A DNA stretch of 64,000 bases, taken from Antrihabitans stalactiti (GTDB lineage Bacteria > Actinomycetota > Actinomycetes > Mycobacteriales > Mycobacteriaceae). The stretch spans positions 248,001 to 312,000 of the forward strand of contig NZ_VCQU01000002.1 in the NCBI RefSeq assembly GCF_012932915.1, given 5' to 3'. Under the pieces are notes generated by a model. The model had not been told where the DNA came from and ran no database searches. It was given only the letters and a program-made list of their open reading frames with translations. The translations under genes were made by a program, and so were the position numbers. Positions 1-8,665 of this stretch are shown one piece after another (position 1 is the stretch's first letter; the number at the start of each line of letters is the position of its first letter).

Positions 1-365
1 GTCACGTCGAGGGCGGTTCCGCAGTCCGTGTGGACGAACACCCGGCGCGGACCGTTCGGTGACCTGAGTTGTTCGCCCCACTTCATCAGCGCGAACATGG
101 CCGGCCACAATGCGAGACCGTCTTCGGTGAGTGTGTACTCCCCATGACGCTCGGGTGAGCGCGACAGCAATCCTTCGTCCACGAGGTCGGATAGTCGTTG
201 CGTCAGAACCGCTTTGGAGATGTCGAGATGGTCCTGAAAGTCGGTGAACCTGCGAACTCCGAAGAAGCAGTCGCGGATGATGAGCATCGTCCATCGCTCG
301 CCGATCAGCTCCAGGGCGCGCGCGAGTGAGCAGTCCTGCCGTGCATAGTCGGTCCCGAGTGCCAT
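1..365 (-). CDS. HxlR-family winged-helix transcriptional regulator (3' end cut by window)
   Basis: Reading from the ATG at 365 gives a 121-codon open frame that runs off the left edge. The N-terminal region contains the HxlR signature: an early Cys, then LIGERWTMLIIRDCFFGVRRF, followed by a winged helix with recognition-helix text SKAVLTQRLSDLVDEGLL and the wing ERHGEYTLTEDG. HxlR proteins are small dimeric DNA-binding regulators, often responding to reactive electrophiles or redox change. It is divergent from the MFS transporter gene, and a large palindromic element lies between them, so it probably controls the transporter and itself. The ligand is not visible from sequence. The family call is firm; the C-terminus is not in the window. 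Confidence 0.88.
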   Translation of the reverse strand, partial: MALGTDYARQDCSLARALELIGERWTMLIIRDCFFGVRRFTDFQDHLDISKAVLTQRLSDLVDEGLLSRSPERHGEYTLTEDGLALWPAMFALMKWGEQLRSPNGPRRVFVHTDCGTALDV

Positions 366-385
366 GCATCGATCATACAGCCATG

Positions 386-440
386 GTCTGTTCAACGAAC
401 CAATCTGCTACATTCGTATGGGTTAGTTCGTTCAACAGAC
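386..440. promoter_or_regulatory. Palindromic operator between hxlR-type regulator and MFS gene
   Basis: Two 15-base arms, GTCTGTTCAACGAAC (386-400) and GTTCGTTCAACAGAC (426-440), form an inverted repeat with one mismatch around a 25-base centre. The core GTTCAAC also recurs directly with a 40-base period, about four helical turns, and the left arm contains the small palindrome GTTC-N3-GAAC. The arms cover the start-side region of both divergent genes. I infer a binding site for the neighbouring HxlR regulator. Confidence 0.6.
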
Positions 441-457
441 TTAGGTTGGGACAGGCT

Positions 458-1822
458 ATGAAAGCAACGCAAGCCCTCACGGCTGCCGGACTTGGGACGT
501 TACTGACGCTGATCGCCTTCACAGCGCCTTTGGCCACCGTCAACAGCACGGCGGCCGGTCTGGGTGCCGACACGGCAGGCAAGACGTGGATCCTCAGTTC
601 GATGAGCATCGGCCTCGGCGCAGTGTTGCTCTCGACGGGAACGATCTCCGACGATTACGGTCGCCGCCGGACCTTCCAGATCGGCCTGATCACTCTCGCT
701 CTTGCGTCCGTCCTGTGTGCAATCGCTCCGAATGCGCTCGTCTTCGTTCTCGCTCGGGTGTTGCAAGGCGTTGGCGGCGCCGCCGTGGTCGCATCGAGCC
801 TCGGCATCATCGCGCACGCATATCCAGCGGGTCCGGCACGCGCTGCGGCCAGCGGTGTGTGGGGTGCGAGCGTGGGAGCCGGTATCGCGGTCGGACCGCT
901 GCTGTCGGCGGGTATGGACCGTGCCATGAGCTGGCGTGACGTGTACTGGTTTCTCTTCGTTGCAGCGGCCGTCCTTGCGGTGGCGGCGCAGTATCTGGTG
1001 GACGAATCGCGCACGGAGACAACGCGAAAGCTCGACATTCTTGGGACGGTATTGCTGGCCGTCGGTATGAGTGCCTTACTCGCCGCGCTGGTGGAAGGAC
1101 GTCAGGGCTGGGTGTCGGTCGAAGCGATCGGCCTCGCGATCGCCGCTGCGGCATTGCTGACTGCTTTTGCCGTCGTCGAATACCGAAGCGACTCGGCAAT
1201 GTTGGATCCGGCGCTGTTTCGGCGACCGGCGTTCGTCGGCGCGACGACGGCTGCACTGGCGACCGGTGGGGGAATCATCGCGTTGATGTCCTACATGCCC
1301 GGCTTTGTGGTCGTGGCGCTCGACATCTCCGCGTTGAACGCAGCATTCCTGCTGCTCCTGTGGTCGGGTGCAAGCGTCGGGACCGCGCTGCTGGCACGCC
1401 GAATTCCGCCGGCCGTTTCCGGTCAGGTGCAACTGTCGATCGGCCTGTTCGGCGTCGGTGTCGGCCAGTTGATGTTGTTCGGTATCAACGATTCGTCCAC
1501 GTGGACCCGGTTCGCCCCCGGATTGATCGTGGCGGGCATTGCCAGTGGCGTGCTCAACGCCGCGCTCGGTCGCGAAGCCGTGGCGAGTGTTCCCGCCGGG
1601 CGCGGCGGCATGGGAAGTGGAGCGAACAACACCGCCCGCTACGTCGGATCGGCAGTCGGCGTCACGGTGGTCGCGGTGATCGCCGCAAAATCAGGTGTCG
1701 ACGGGTGGAACGCCGCCGCACTGGTGACGGCGACGGTATCGATCCTCGGGGCAGCGGTTGTCTTGTTCTTGCAGCGCGCGCGGGCGACTCAGGATTTGGT
1801 CACTGTGGGACCCCGAGCGTGA
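458..1822 (+). CDS. MFS transporter, DHA2/QacA-like drug exporter
   Basis: A 454-residue integral membrane protein of the major facilitator superfamily, expected to export a small molecule using the proton gradient. Seen in it: a motif-A loop GTISDDYGRRR near residues 61-71, a motif-B helix ARVLQGVGGAAV near 100, and a motif-C-like antiporter helix GASVGAGIAVGPLL near 140. About a dozen or more hydrophobic segments follow to the C-terminus. The frame is open upstream to 326, but that part crosses the operator and is not membrane-like, so I chose the ATG at 458. It is divergent from the HxlR gene, which suggests inducible resistance. Its 3' end overlaps the convergent next gene by 23 bases. 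The substrate is unknown. Confidence 0.88.
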   Translation: MKATQALTAAGLGTLLTLIAFTAPLATVNSTAAGLGADTAGKTWILSSMSIGLGAVLLSTGTISDDYGRRRTFQIGLITLALASVLCAIAPNALVFVLARVLQGVGGAAVVASSLGIIAHAYPAGPARAAASGVWGASVGAGIAVGPLLSAGMDRAMSWRDVYWFLFVAAAVLAVAAQYLVDESRTETTRKLDILGTVLLAVGMSALLAALVEGRQGWVSVEAIGLAIAAAALLTAFAVVEYRSDSAMLDPALFRRPAFVGATTAALATGGGIIALMSYMPGFVVVALDISALNAAFLLLLWSGASVGTALLARRIPPAVSGQVQLSIGLFGVGVGQLMLFGINDSSTWTRFAPGLIVAGIASGVLNAALGREAVASVPAGRGGMGSGANNTARYVGSAVGVTVVAVIAAKSGVDGWNAAALVTATVSILGAAVVLFLQRARATQDLVTVGPRA

Positions 1823-2489
1823 AGGTCATCGAGTCGACGACCGCGCCGAGGTGCCGGCCTTTGCGCAACCACGTCGGCAGCGGACCGTCCGACTCGACTT
1901 CGACGGCGATCAACGCGGGACGCAGCTTTCCCTTGGCGGACAGCACCGAAGTGGCGATGCTGCCGTCGGCGAACTGCTGAACGGTCTTCAGTCGGGTTGC
2001 GAACGGCACGCCCGGACCAAGGATCCGGGGTGTGGCCGACACCCGCCACGACGAACCGACTGCGCTGCTGGCGGTCATGGTTGCTCCGTTGCCGATCTCG
2101 CCGTTGAACTCTGCGAGCGTCTTCGGCATTGCCCAGTTGGTACGGCCGCCGACGAGGCTGACCGCGGAGTCGACGGCCATGAACGCGACACTGCCGCGAA
2201 TGCTGAGACCCTGGCGGTGTCCGACGATGCCGAGTACCTCGTCGTAGGCACCGACCGGTGTATCGGTGTAGCGGACCATCCCGCCGACCACGGCGAGGGG
2301 GTCGACCAGCTCCCGAAGTCGAGTCGGCAGCGCAGCGCGTGCCGCATGGCCGCCGCGACCTGACCAGACCAGCGACTGTGCCGTGCATTCCCATGGTGCG
2401 CCACTGAGGTTTTCGGGCAAGCGGGTGAGCAGGTCGGCAGGCAGATCCGTCTCGGGGACGCCTGCGACGGCGAGTTCGGTGCGGATCAC
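1800..2489 (-). CDS. Acetoacetate decarboxylase (ADC)-family protein
   Basis: 229 residues, the usual length of the ADC fold. The central segment contains VRYTDTPVGAYDEVLGI and then NWAMPKTLAEF. In true acetoacetate decarboxylases the P-K-K motif at this place carries the Schiff-base lysine and a neighbouring lysine that lowers its pKa. Here the first Lys is kept but the second is Thr, so decarboxylase activity on acetoacetate is doubtful. The start overlaps the stop of the upstream SDR gene by four bases, so the two are one translational unit. It may act on a cyclic or keto compound together with that dehydrogenase. The family call is good; the reaction is not known. Confidence 0.75.
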   Translation of the reverse strand: MIRTELAVAGVPETDLPADLLTRLPENLSGAPWECTAQSLVWSGRGGHAARAALPTRLRELVDPLAVVGGMVRYTDTPVGAYDEVLGIVGHRQGLSIRGSVAFMAVDSAVSLVGGRTNWAMPKTLAEFNGEIGNGATMTASSAVGSSWRVSATPRILGPGVPFATRLKTVQQFADGSIATSVLSAKGKLRPALIAVEVESDGPLPTWLRKGRHLGAVVDSMTFTLGVPQ

Positions 2490-3334
2490 GACACTGCTCC
2501 GTCGACTCGGCTTTGGTAGGCAGCCCGGGCTTCGAGGTCCATGGTTTCGGTCACGCTGTTGCCGCCAGCCAGGCGAAACAGGGTGTCACGCACGTCGTTC
2601 GGCAACGTGTTGGATCCCTTTACGATCGCGGCGGCGGATTTCGGCACGAATACCTGGCGCGACCTGCCCGACTCGATGGCAGCAAGGACGGCGGCGGCAA
2701 CGGCATCTGGATCGACCATGGCGAGCTTTTCCATCGCCTTGTTCGCCTTCATTCCGGAAATGAGCTCGGTCCGGACGAACCCGGGGCAGATGGTCGTGAT
2801 GTGCACGCCGGTGCCGCGCCACTCCTGCCGCAATGCTTGTCCGAATCCGACGATCGCGAACTTGGCCGCGCAGTACGAGGCCGCGTTGGGCGAGGCGAGT
2901 GTGCCCATGATCGAGGCGATGTTGACGACGTGGCCGGCCCCGCGCTCGTGAAACCGCTGACCTGCGAGCTTCGTTCCGGTGAGAACGCCGCGGACGTCGA
3001 TATCGAGGACGCGGTCGGTCACGTTGTCGGACTCGGCGAGAAATGGTCCGATCGGCATGATCCCCGCGTTGTTGACCAAGACATCGAGCGGCCCGAGGGC
3101 GGCTTCGGCTTGGTCGAGGAAGTGGGCGAACCCGTCCGGGTCGGTGACGTCGAGGGGATAGGCGACGACACCATTGCCGAGCTCGGTTGCGGTCGCTTGC
3201 GCTGCGTCGGCTGCGATATCGCCGATCGCGACACGTGCGCCGGCGTCGACGAATGCGACCGCGATCTCGCGGCCGATGCCGCGAGCGCCACCGGATATCG
3301 CAACCGAGAGTCCTGCGAGAGAATGAGATGACAT
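2486..3334 (-). CDS. Short-chain dehydrogenase/reductase (classical SDR)
   Basis: A 282-residue Rossmann-fold oxidoreductase. It shows the nucleotide-binding loop SGGARGIG at residues 14-21, the structural NNAG motif, and the catalytic SYCAAK (Tyr-x3-Lys) with an upstream Ser in NIASIMG. Asp in GDIAAD after the second strand suggests NAD(H) preference. An in-frame ATG four codons upstream (3346) is possible; neither start has a clear Shine-Dalgarno. It is the first gene of a two-gene unit with the ADC-family protein, overlapping by four bases. The substrate cannot be read from sequence; mycobacteria have many such SDRs. Confidence 0.85.
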   Translation of the reverse strand: MSSHSLAGLSVAISGGARGIGREIAVAFVDAGARVAIGDIAADAAQATATELGNGVVAYPLDVTDPDGFAHFLDQAEAALGPLDVLVNNAGIMPIGPFLAESDNVTDRVLDIDVRGVLTGTKLAGQRFHERGAGHVVNIASIMGTLASPNAASYCAAKFAIVGFGQALRQEWRGTGVHITTICPGFVRTELISGMKANKAMEKLAMVDPDAVAAAVLAAIESGRSRQVFVPKSAAAIVKGSNTLPNDVRDTLFRLAGGNSVTETMDLEARAAYQSRVDGAVS

Positions 3335-3363
3335 ATCTCGCACCATACCGGGCTTATTGACCG

Positions 3364-4536
3364 TTAGCCAATAGCGGCGCTTACGTCGACGGATCGACGG
3401 TGGCTGGGAAACGGCGCGACTACGTAGCGGTCGCCGCCTGCACGCTTCGCCTGATACATCGCGTCGTCCGCCCGGCGCAACAGATCGTTCAAGGTCGGCC
3501 CGGTTCGCAGCACGGCCGCTGCCTCGGATGCGATTCCGACGCTGCCCGTGACCGTCCAGGGCGCTTCCTTGATGCGTACGGAATCCAGGAGGGCTGACGC
3601 CATAGCGGCGACCGGAGCGTCCTCGGAAATGACGGTGAAGATCGCGAATTCCTCGCCGCCGATCCGCGCGACCAACGAATCACGAGGGGCGTGCGCGATC
3701 ACCGATCTCGCGACCGCGGCGAGCACGGCGTCACCGGCTTCGTGCCCGTACGCGTCGTTGACCTGCTTGAAATCGTCGAGATCCAGCAGCGCGACGGTGA
3801 CGCGGTCGGCGGGAGCGGCGCCCTTGACGAGGGACGGGATGCGTTCCCAGAGGCCGCGCCGGTTGAGCATCGTCGTCAGCTGGTCGTGCACGGCGGCGTG
3901 GGCATGCTCGCGGGCCGATTCGATCAGCACATTGCGCAACGACAGTTCCATCGCGGACGTGCCGAACAGCACAGCTCCAGTCGAGAGAGCGAACGACACG
4001 ACCAGCAAACGTTCTTGCACGCCGTGCGTCGCGGCGATAGCCCAGCCCGTATGCGTCGCAAGTACCAGCGCGACCCATACGAGATGCACCCGCATTGCCG
4101 TTCGATCGAGTTCAGCGCAGATGAGCGCGCCGGGAAGAGTGAGGACGACGCAGGTGAACATGGCGTACACCGCGTTCGTCGGATAGAAGCTGGCCACTGC
4201 AAGCGAGAAGTCGGCAACGATCGCGATCAGCGCAAAGTTGCGAAACGACGGCCACGGACAGACCAAGATCGCAATGCCGCCTGCCACTGTGCCGACCACG
4301 GTGGTGATCGCCAGGCCGACCCACACCGGATTCGTTCGTCCCACCCCGATCGTTCCGGTCACTTCGATGAAGACGAACGTGACGCATGTGAACGCGATGA
4401 CGAGCCGGGCCCTCCGGTAGATGTGGTCCGGCCAAGAAAAGGGATGCGGCTGCGCAAGCCACTCGCGAAGTGTTCGGCGGACTGCTGCGTATTTCACGCC
4501 CGTGCCTTTTGTCGTCGATAGCTCTGCGTTCGCCAT
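3364..4536 (-). CDS. Membrane-anchored diguanylate cyclase (GGDEF domain)
   Basis: About 390 residues. The first 180 residues hold several hydrophobic helices, likely a membrane sensor region with no named domain I recognise. The C-terminal half is a GGDEF domain: HDQLTTMLNRRGLWE at its start, LLDLDDFKQVNDAYGHEAGD for metal binding, and an intact GGEEF active loop near residues 290-295. The product would be cyclic di-GMP made from two GTP at the membrane. I do not see an RxxD inhibitory site at the expected distance before GGEEF. The start is either the ATG at 4536 (chosen; a weak AAGGTG lies upstream) or a GTG at 4551. An HD-GYP-type protein that may act on the same messenger is encoded about 2.5 kb to the right. 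Confidence 0.88.
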   Translation of the reverse strand: MANAELSTTKGTGVKYAAVRRTLREWLAQPHPFSWPDHIYRRARLVIAFTCVTFVFIEVTGTIGVGRTNPVWVGLAITTVVGTVAGGIAILVCPWPSFRNFALIAIVADFSLAVASFYPTNAVYAMFTCVVLTLPGALICAELDRTAMRVHLVWVALVLATHTGWAIAATHGVQERLLVVSFALSTGAVLFGTSAMELSLRNVLIESAREHAHAAVHDQLTTMLNRRGLWERIPSLVKGAAPADRVTVALLDLDDFKQVNDAYGHEAGDAVLAAVARSVIAHAPRDSLVARIGGEEFAIFTVISEDAPVAAMASALLDSVRIKEAPWTVTGSVGIASEAAAVLRTGPTLNDLLRRADDAMYQAKRAGGDRYVVAPFPSHRRSVDVSAAIG

Positions 4537-4559
4537 TAGCGGTGTTTTCACCTTGCAGG

Positions 4560-5207
4560 CTACGCGTCAGGCGCAAGTTCGAGGAGAAGGTTTGCGTTCT
4601 CTGCTGATCGGTCGACCAACTCGGCATTTCGCTCGTCGACGTCGGCGACCCACACCGCAGCCTCGGACTGTGACTTCCCGTACTCCTCATGGCGCCGGAC
4701 CAAACGGCGACGCCGGACCTCGGAAGGCAGATCGACGAACCACACCTCGTCGATGGCCGCACGGACGCGTGGCCATCTGCCGATGTCGAGCAGGAGATAG
4801 TTGCCCTCGGTGAGGATCAGGGGAGTGGAGCGGAGTATCGGCACGGCGCCTGCGATCGATGCCTCGATGTTGCGGAGAAACGTCGGCGCGTAGACGATTT
4901 CGTCGGTCGAGGACCGCAGTCGTTCGAGCAGGGCGGCGTATCCATCGACGTCGAAGGTGTCCGGTGCGCCTTTGCGAGCCCGCCGCCCGAGGCGCTCGAG
5001 TTCGGCGTCCGCGAGGTGAAAGGCGTCCATACCGACGACCGCTGCGCGGTCGCCGAGCCTAGTGGCGAGCGCGTCGCAGAGCGTCGATTTGCCGGCTCCG
5101 GGTGCCCCGGTGATGCCGAGAATCGTTCGCTTGCCGGGCACGATCAAGGCCTCTGCGCGAGCAGCCAGCGTGCCGATGTCAGCGACCACGCGGACCGGCG
5201 GGCTCAC
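4560..5207 (-). CDS. P-loop nucleoside/carbohydrate kinase-like protein
   Basis: 215 residues. The Walker A motif GAPGAGKST lies near residues 33-41, followed by VVGMDAFHLADAELERLGRRARKGAPDTFD. That arrangement is typical of the uridine kinase / pantothenate kinase / FrcK-like group, which transfers the ATP gamma-phosphate to a nucleoside, sugar or vitamin precursor. A later acidic strand LILTEGNYLLLD and the arginine-rich lid RRRRLVRRHEEYGKS fit the same fold. It starts at GTG overlapping the stop of the GlxA-type regulator gene by four bases (GTGA), so both are co-translated. Which substrate is phosphorylated is unknown. Confidence 0.8.
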   Translation of the reverse strand: MSPPVRVVADIGTLAARAEALIVPGKRTILGITGAPGAGKSTLCDALATRLGDRAAVVGMDAFHLADAELERLGRRARKGAPDTFDVDGYAALLERLRSSTDEIVYAPTFLRNIEASIAGAVPILRSTPLILTEGNYLLLDIGRWPRVRAAIDEVWFVDLPSEVRRRRLVRRHEEYGKSQSEAAVWVADVDERNAELVDRSAENANLLLELAPDA

Positions 5208-6157
5208 ACCGCCACGCTTCGGAATGCGGCGCGATGTGCGGCCGGACTGATGTCGAGTACTCGGTTGAAATGGTGCCGCAGCGTAACCGCGCTGCCGAAC
5301 CCGGACCGCTCGGCAACTAAATCGATGGGTTCGTCACTGGTCTCGAGCAGGAGCCGCGCTCGGTCGATCCGTTGTCGAAGGAGCCACTGTTGTGGGCTCG
5401 ATGCTGTCCGATCGCGGAACTGTCGAGTGAAGGTGCGGCGCGCCATATGCGCCGTCGCTGCCCAGGTGTCGAGGTCGATGGGCTCACCCAGATTCGTGCG
5501 CGCCCACACCATCGCCCGTTCGATCGGGTCGTCGCCGATGTCGTTCGACAGCGGGATCGGAATGTATTGCGCTTGCGATCCCGTGCGGTGCGGTGCCAAC
5601 ACGAGCGCGCGCGCCAGCTCGGTCGCGGCTGCCGTTCCACAGCTGGTCCGGACGATGTGCAGGCAGCAATCGAGCGCAGCAGCGACACCGGCTGAAGTGA
5701 TGACGTCACCCAGGTCCGACCACAGGATGTCGCTGCGCACGGTCACCTCTGGATAGCGCTCGCCGAGCCCTCGCGCTGCCGACCAATGCGTCGCCACCTC
5801 TCGGCCATCGGCGAGGCCGCTGGCGGCGATGACTGTTGCGCCCAGGCAGAGGCCGACGATGCGCGCCCCTGCCGCGTGCGCGGCGATCAGCGCGCCGAGC
5901 AATTCGCGGGAGGGCTCCGTGTCGTGGCGCCAGCTCGGGACGACCACCATGTCCGCCCCTTCCGTGGCGTTCAGGCCGTGGTCGACGGATATCGCGTAAC
6001 CGGCGGGCGTCGACAGCCGACCTGGCTGCTCGGCGAACACGGTGACCTCGAAGTGCGGTGGTGCGCTGGCGATTCCGGCAGCGCCGAACACCAGGGTCGG
6101 CACCGACAGGTGGAACGGGCTGATGCCGTCGAACGCGAGAACGGCCACTTTCTGCAT
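5204..6157 (-). CDS. GlxA-family regulator: DJ-1/PfpI domain plus AraC DNA-binding domain
   Basis: 317 residues. The N-terminal part (about 1-175) is a DJ-1/PfpI-like glutamine amidotransferase fold with the nucleophile-elbow region IVGLCLGATVIAASGLADG. The C-terminal 110 residues are an AraC/XylS domain with two helix-turn-helix motifs, from WAATAHMARRTFTRQFRDRT to ERSGFGSAVTLRHHFNRVLDISPAAHR. Such proteins are transcription activators, often of amine or one-carbon catabolism. Start: ATG at 6157. It forms a translationally coupled pair with the P-loop kinase downstream. The divergent MBL gene begins 71 bases away and may be a target. Confidence 0.88.
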   Translation of the reverse strand: MQKVAVLAFDGISPFHLSVPTLVFGAAGIASAPPHFEVTVFAEQPGRLSTPAGYAISVDHGLNATEGADMVVVPSWRHDTEPSRELLGALIAAHAAGARIVGLCLGATVIAASGLADGREVATHWSAARGLGERYPEVTVRSDILWSDLGDVITSAGVAAALDCCLHIVRTSCGTAAATELARALVLAPHRTGSQAQYIPIPLSNDIGDDPIERAMVWARTNLGEPIDLDTWAATAHMARRTFTRQFRDRTASSPQQWLLRQRIDRARLLLETSDEPIDLVAERSGFGSAVTLRHHFNRVLDISPAAHRAAFRSVAV

Positions 6158-6228
6158 GGCCCGATCTTAGCGAATATTTGCCCACGGGCCACTGGTCGAC
6201 GGTACTTCGTTCGCGGAAAGTTGGGTGC

Positions 6229-7011
6229 ATGACAACAGCGACACAGAATCGGATCAAGGCACTTCTCGTCGGCGGGCCGACGTTGTACTTCGAATACGCC
6301 GGGCTTGCTCTAATAACGGACCCGACCTTCGACGAGCCCGGTGACTACCCAGGCGGGGTCACGCTGCACAAACTGACCGGCCCCGCGGTCACGCCGGCAG
6401 AACTCGGGCCGGTCGACATCGTGCTGCTCTCTCACGATCAGCATGCCGACAACCTCGATCACTCCGGTCGGGACTTCCTGACCACAGTCGGCACTGTCCT
6501 CTCGACACCGGACGCGGCCGCGAGGATCCCTGGCGTCACCGCGTTACCGAACTGGACTACGGTCGCGCACGCGCTGCCGGACGGCGGAAGCGTCGACATC
6601 ACAGGTGTACCCGCGCTGCACGGACCGCCGGGGTGTGAATCGGTGACCGGCGTGGTCACTGGATTCGTGTTGCGGGCAACCGGTCACCCGACGGTCTACG
6701 TATCCGGCGACAACGCCTCGGTGGACATCGTCGGGGCGATCGCGCAGCGGATCGGGCGTATCGACATCGCGGTTCTACATGTTGGGGCGGCCAATCCCGG
6801 CAGGTTCGGTGATACGGACGTGACCCTCAACGCCCGGACCGCGCTGCAAGCGGCGGAACTACTCGGCGAGGCGGTGATCGTTCCCGTTCATGCTGAGGGT
6901 TGGGCGCATTTCAGCGAAACCCTCGATCGGTTGGAACTGATCTTCGGCTATGGCGGGCAGCGAGAGCGTCTGCAGGTACTGGAGAAGGGCCACGTGAAAC
7001 CCATCGGGTGA
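6229..7011 (+). CDS. MBL-fold metallo-hydrolase (UlaG/L13-like)
   Basis: 260 residues. The dimetal motif reads SHDQHADNLDHSG at residues 68-80, a variant of HxHxDH, preceded by LITDPTFDEPGDYPGG, as in lactonase-like members of the superfamily. Further metal-site text: SGDNASVD near 160 and VPVHAEGWAHF near 220. The frame is open upstream to a TTG at 6178, but the ATG at 6229 with GGAAAG ten bases before it is the better start. It is divergent from the GlxA regulator gene and probably soluble. The substrate may be a phosphodiester, a lactone or another ester; sequence alone does not decide. Confidence 0.82.
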   Translation: MTTATQNRIKALLVGGPTLYFEYAGLALITDPTFDEPGDYPGGVTLHKLTGPAVTPAELGPVDIVLLSHDQHADNLDHSGRDFLTTVGTVLSTPDAAARIPGVTALPNWTTVAHALPDGGSVDITGVPALHGPPGCESVTGVVTGFVLRATGHPTVYVSGDNASVDIVGAIAQRIGRIDIAVLHVGAANPGRFGDTDVTLNARTALQAAELLGEAVIVPVHAEGWAHFSETLDRLELIFGYGGQRERLQVLEKGHVKPIG

Positions 7012-7023
7012 GAAAATGGTCCG

Positions 7024-8604
7024 GTGACCGAAGCTGATGGTGAGGTTCGGCGGTCCGAGCTGATGGCGGCGGTCTCGCTGGCCGCCGACCTCGGAATGGG
7101 TCAACCGCTCGAAAGTGGCCTCGCCAACTGTGTTGTGGCCGCCGCATTGGCAACTCGACTCGGCTTCGAACCGGATCTCGTCCAGCGCACCTACGACCTC
7201 GCCTTGCTCGAGCACATCGGGTGCACGGCCGTCTCGGCTGAGATCGCGCACATCATGGGTGACGAACTGGTGATGCGCGGGCATGCTGCGACACTCGATT
7301 TCGCCGATCACAAGCAGATGTTTCGTTTCATGCTCGGCCACGTCGGCCGGATCAGCCCTCCGCTAGGGCGTCCGGTCGCACTTGCGCGTGCGATGGCATT
7401 GGGCGGCCGGATCGTCGACGGTGCCAACGAAGTCTGCGAGGCTGCGCGAATGCTCGCGGAGCGTTGCGGGTACGAACCGGACTTCCTCGCTGACGTCGAG
7501 TGCGTCTACGAGAACTGGGACGGGTCGGGATTTCCTGGTGTCGTTGCGGGTGAGGATATTTCGCTGCCGACCCGGGTTGTGCAAGTCGCGACGTTGGCAG
7601 CCTCGGCGCACCGCGAAGGTGGCATCGACCATGCTGTCGACATCGTCGGAGCGCGCAGCGGGCACAGCCTTGCGCCGGAGATAGTGGCAGCGTTTCTTGC
7701 CGACGCACAGACATTGCTGCGTCCACTCGAGCAAGTCGCTTCCTTGTGGGACGAAGCAATCGGCTCCGAGCCCCAGGCTGCTGAGACGCCAACCAGCGAC
7801 GACATCGACCGAACCCTTCGCGCCATCGCCGACCTCGTCGACCTGAAATCGCCGTGGCTCCGCGGTCATTCGAGTGGTGTTGCGGCACTTGCGGCTTCGG
7901 CTGCGACGGTATGGGGGCTCGCGTCCGACGAGGTTGTGACTGTGCGACGGGCGGGATGGTTGCACGACGTCGGCCGGATCGGCGTCAGCTCGGCGATCTG
8001 GGGCAGGCCTGGACCGCTTCGACCGCACGAATGGGAACAGGTGCGGCTGCATTCCTACTACACCGATCGGGTCCTCGATCGGACGCCGTTTCTTCGCAGG
8101 CTCGCGGCGGTCGCCGCCGCCCACCACGAAAGGCTCGACGGCAGCGGCTATTTCCGCGGAGTGCATACCGCGCAGCTCTCGCGGCCCGCGCGGCTTCTCG
8201 CCGCGGCGGATGCCTTTCATGCGATGACGGAAGCGCGGCCCTACCGTGAGCCGCTCGCGGCCGAGGTCGCAGCGAAGGAGCTACGCGCGGACGTGTCGGC
8301 CGGCAAGCTCGATGGTGGCGCTGTCGACGCCGTGCTTGCCGCTGCTGGGCAGCCGGTCCGTCGGTCGCGGTGCGAGGGTGCGGGCGGGCTCACGCCGCGC
8401 GAAACCGAAACGTTGTGCCTGGTCGCCCGAGGTTTGTCGACCAAGCAGATCGCGCGGCAGCTGACGATCTCGCCGAAGACGGTCGACGGCCATATTCAGC
8501 GGATATACGCCAAGATCGGTGTTTCGACGCGGGCAGGTGCGACCGTGTTCGCGTTGCAGAACGATCTGCTCGATGCCTCGCAAAACAGGGAGAACTCCCC
8601 GTAG
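7024..8604 (+). CDS. Tandem HD-GYP-like phosphohydrolase with LuxR-type DNA-binding domain
   Basis: 526 residues starting at GTG. Two HD-GYP-like repeats are visible. The first (about 1-230) is degenerate: the HD dyad is replaced (LLEHIGC), but ENWDGSGFPG is kept. The second (about 260-440) is intact: GWLHDVGRIG, an AHHERLDGSGY loop, and LLAAADAFHAMTEARPYR. The last 65 residues are a LuxR helix-turn-helix, GLTPRETETLCLVARGLSTKQIARQL. HD-GYP domains hydrolyse cyclic di-GMP, although some actinobacterial members have other substrates. The protein could therefore join a phosphodiesterase or sensor to direct transcription control. It follows the MBL gene by 12 bases and is likely co-transcribed. 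Confidence 0.82.
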   Translation: MTEADGEVRRSELMAAVSLAADLGMGQPLESGLANCVVAAALATRLGFEPDLVQRTYDLALLEHIGCTAVSAEIAHIMGDELVMRGHAATLDFADHKQMFRFMLGHVGRISPPLGRPVALARAMALGGRIVDGANEVCEAARMLAERCGYEPDFLADVECVYENWDGSGFPGVVAGEDISLPTRVVQVATLAASAHREGGIDHAVDIVGARSGHSLAPEIVAAFLADAQTLLRPLEQVASLWDEAIGSEPQAAETPTSDDIDRTLRAIADLVDLKSPWLRGHSSGVAALAASAATVWGLASDEVVTVRRAGWLHDVGRIGVSSAIWGRPGPLRPHEWEQVRLHSYYTDRVLDRTPFLRRLAAVAAAHHERLDGSGYFRGVHTAQLSRPARLLAAADAFHAMTEARPYREPLAAEVAAKELRADVSAGKLDGGAVDAVLAAAGQPVRRSRCEGAGGLTPRETETLCLVARGLSTKQIARQLTISPKTVDGHIQRIYAKIGVSTRAGATVFALQNDLLDASQNRENSP

Positions 8605-8665
8605 TTCGGCCGTCCTCCAGCGCCGATTCTGAATGTGTCACAAGGACACAGCCAAGGAGGACATC

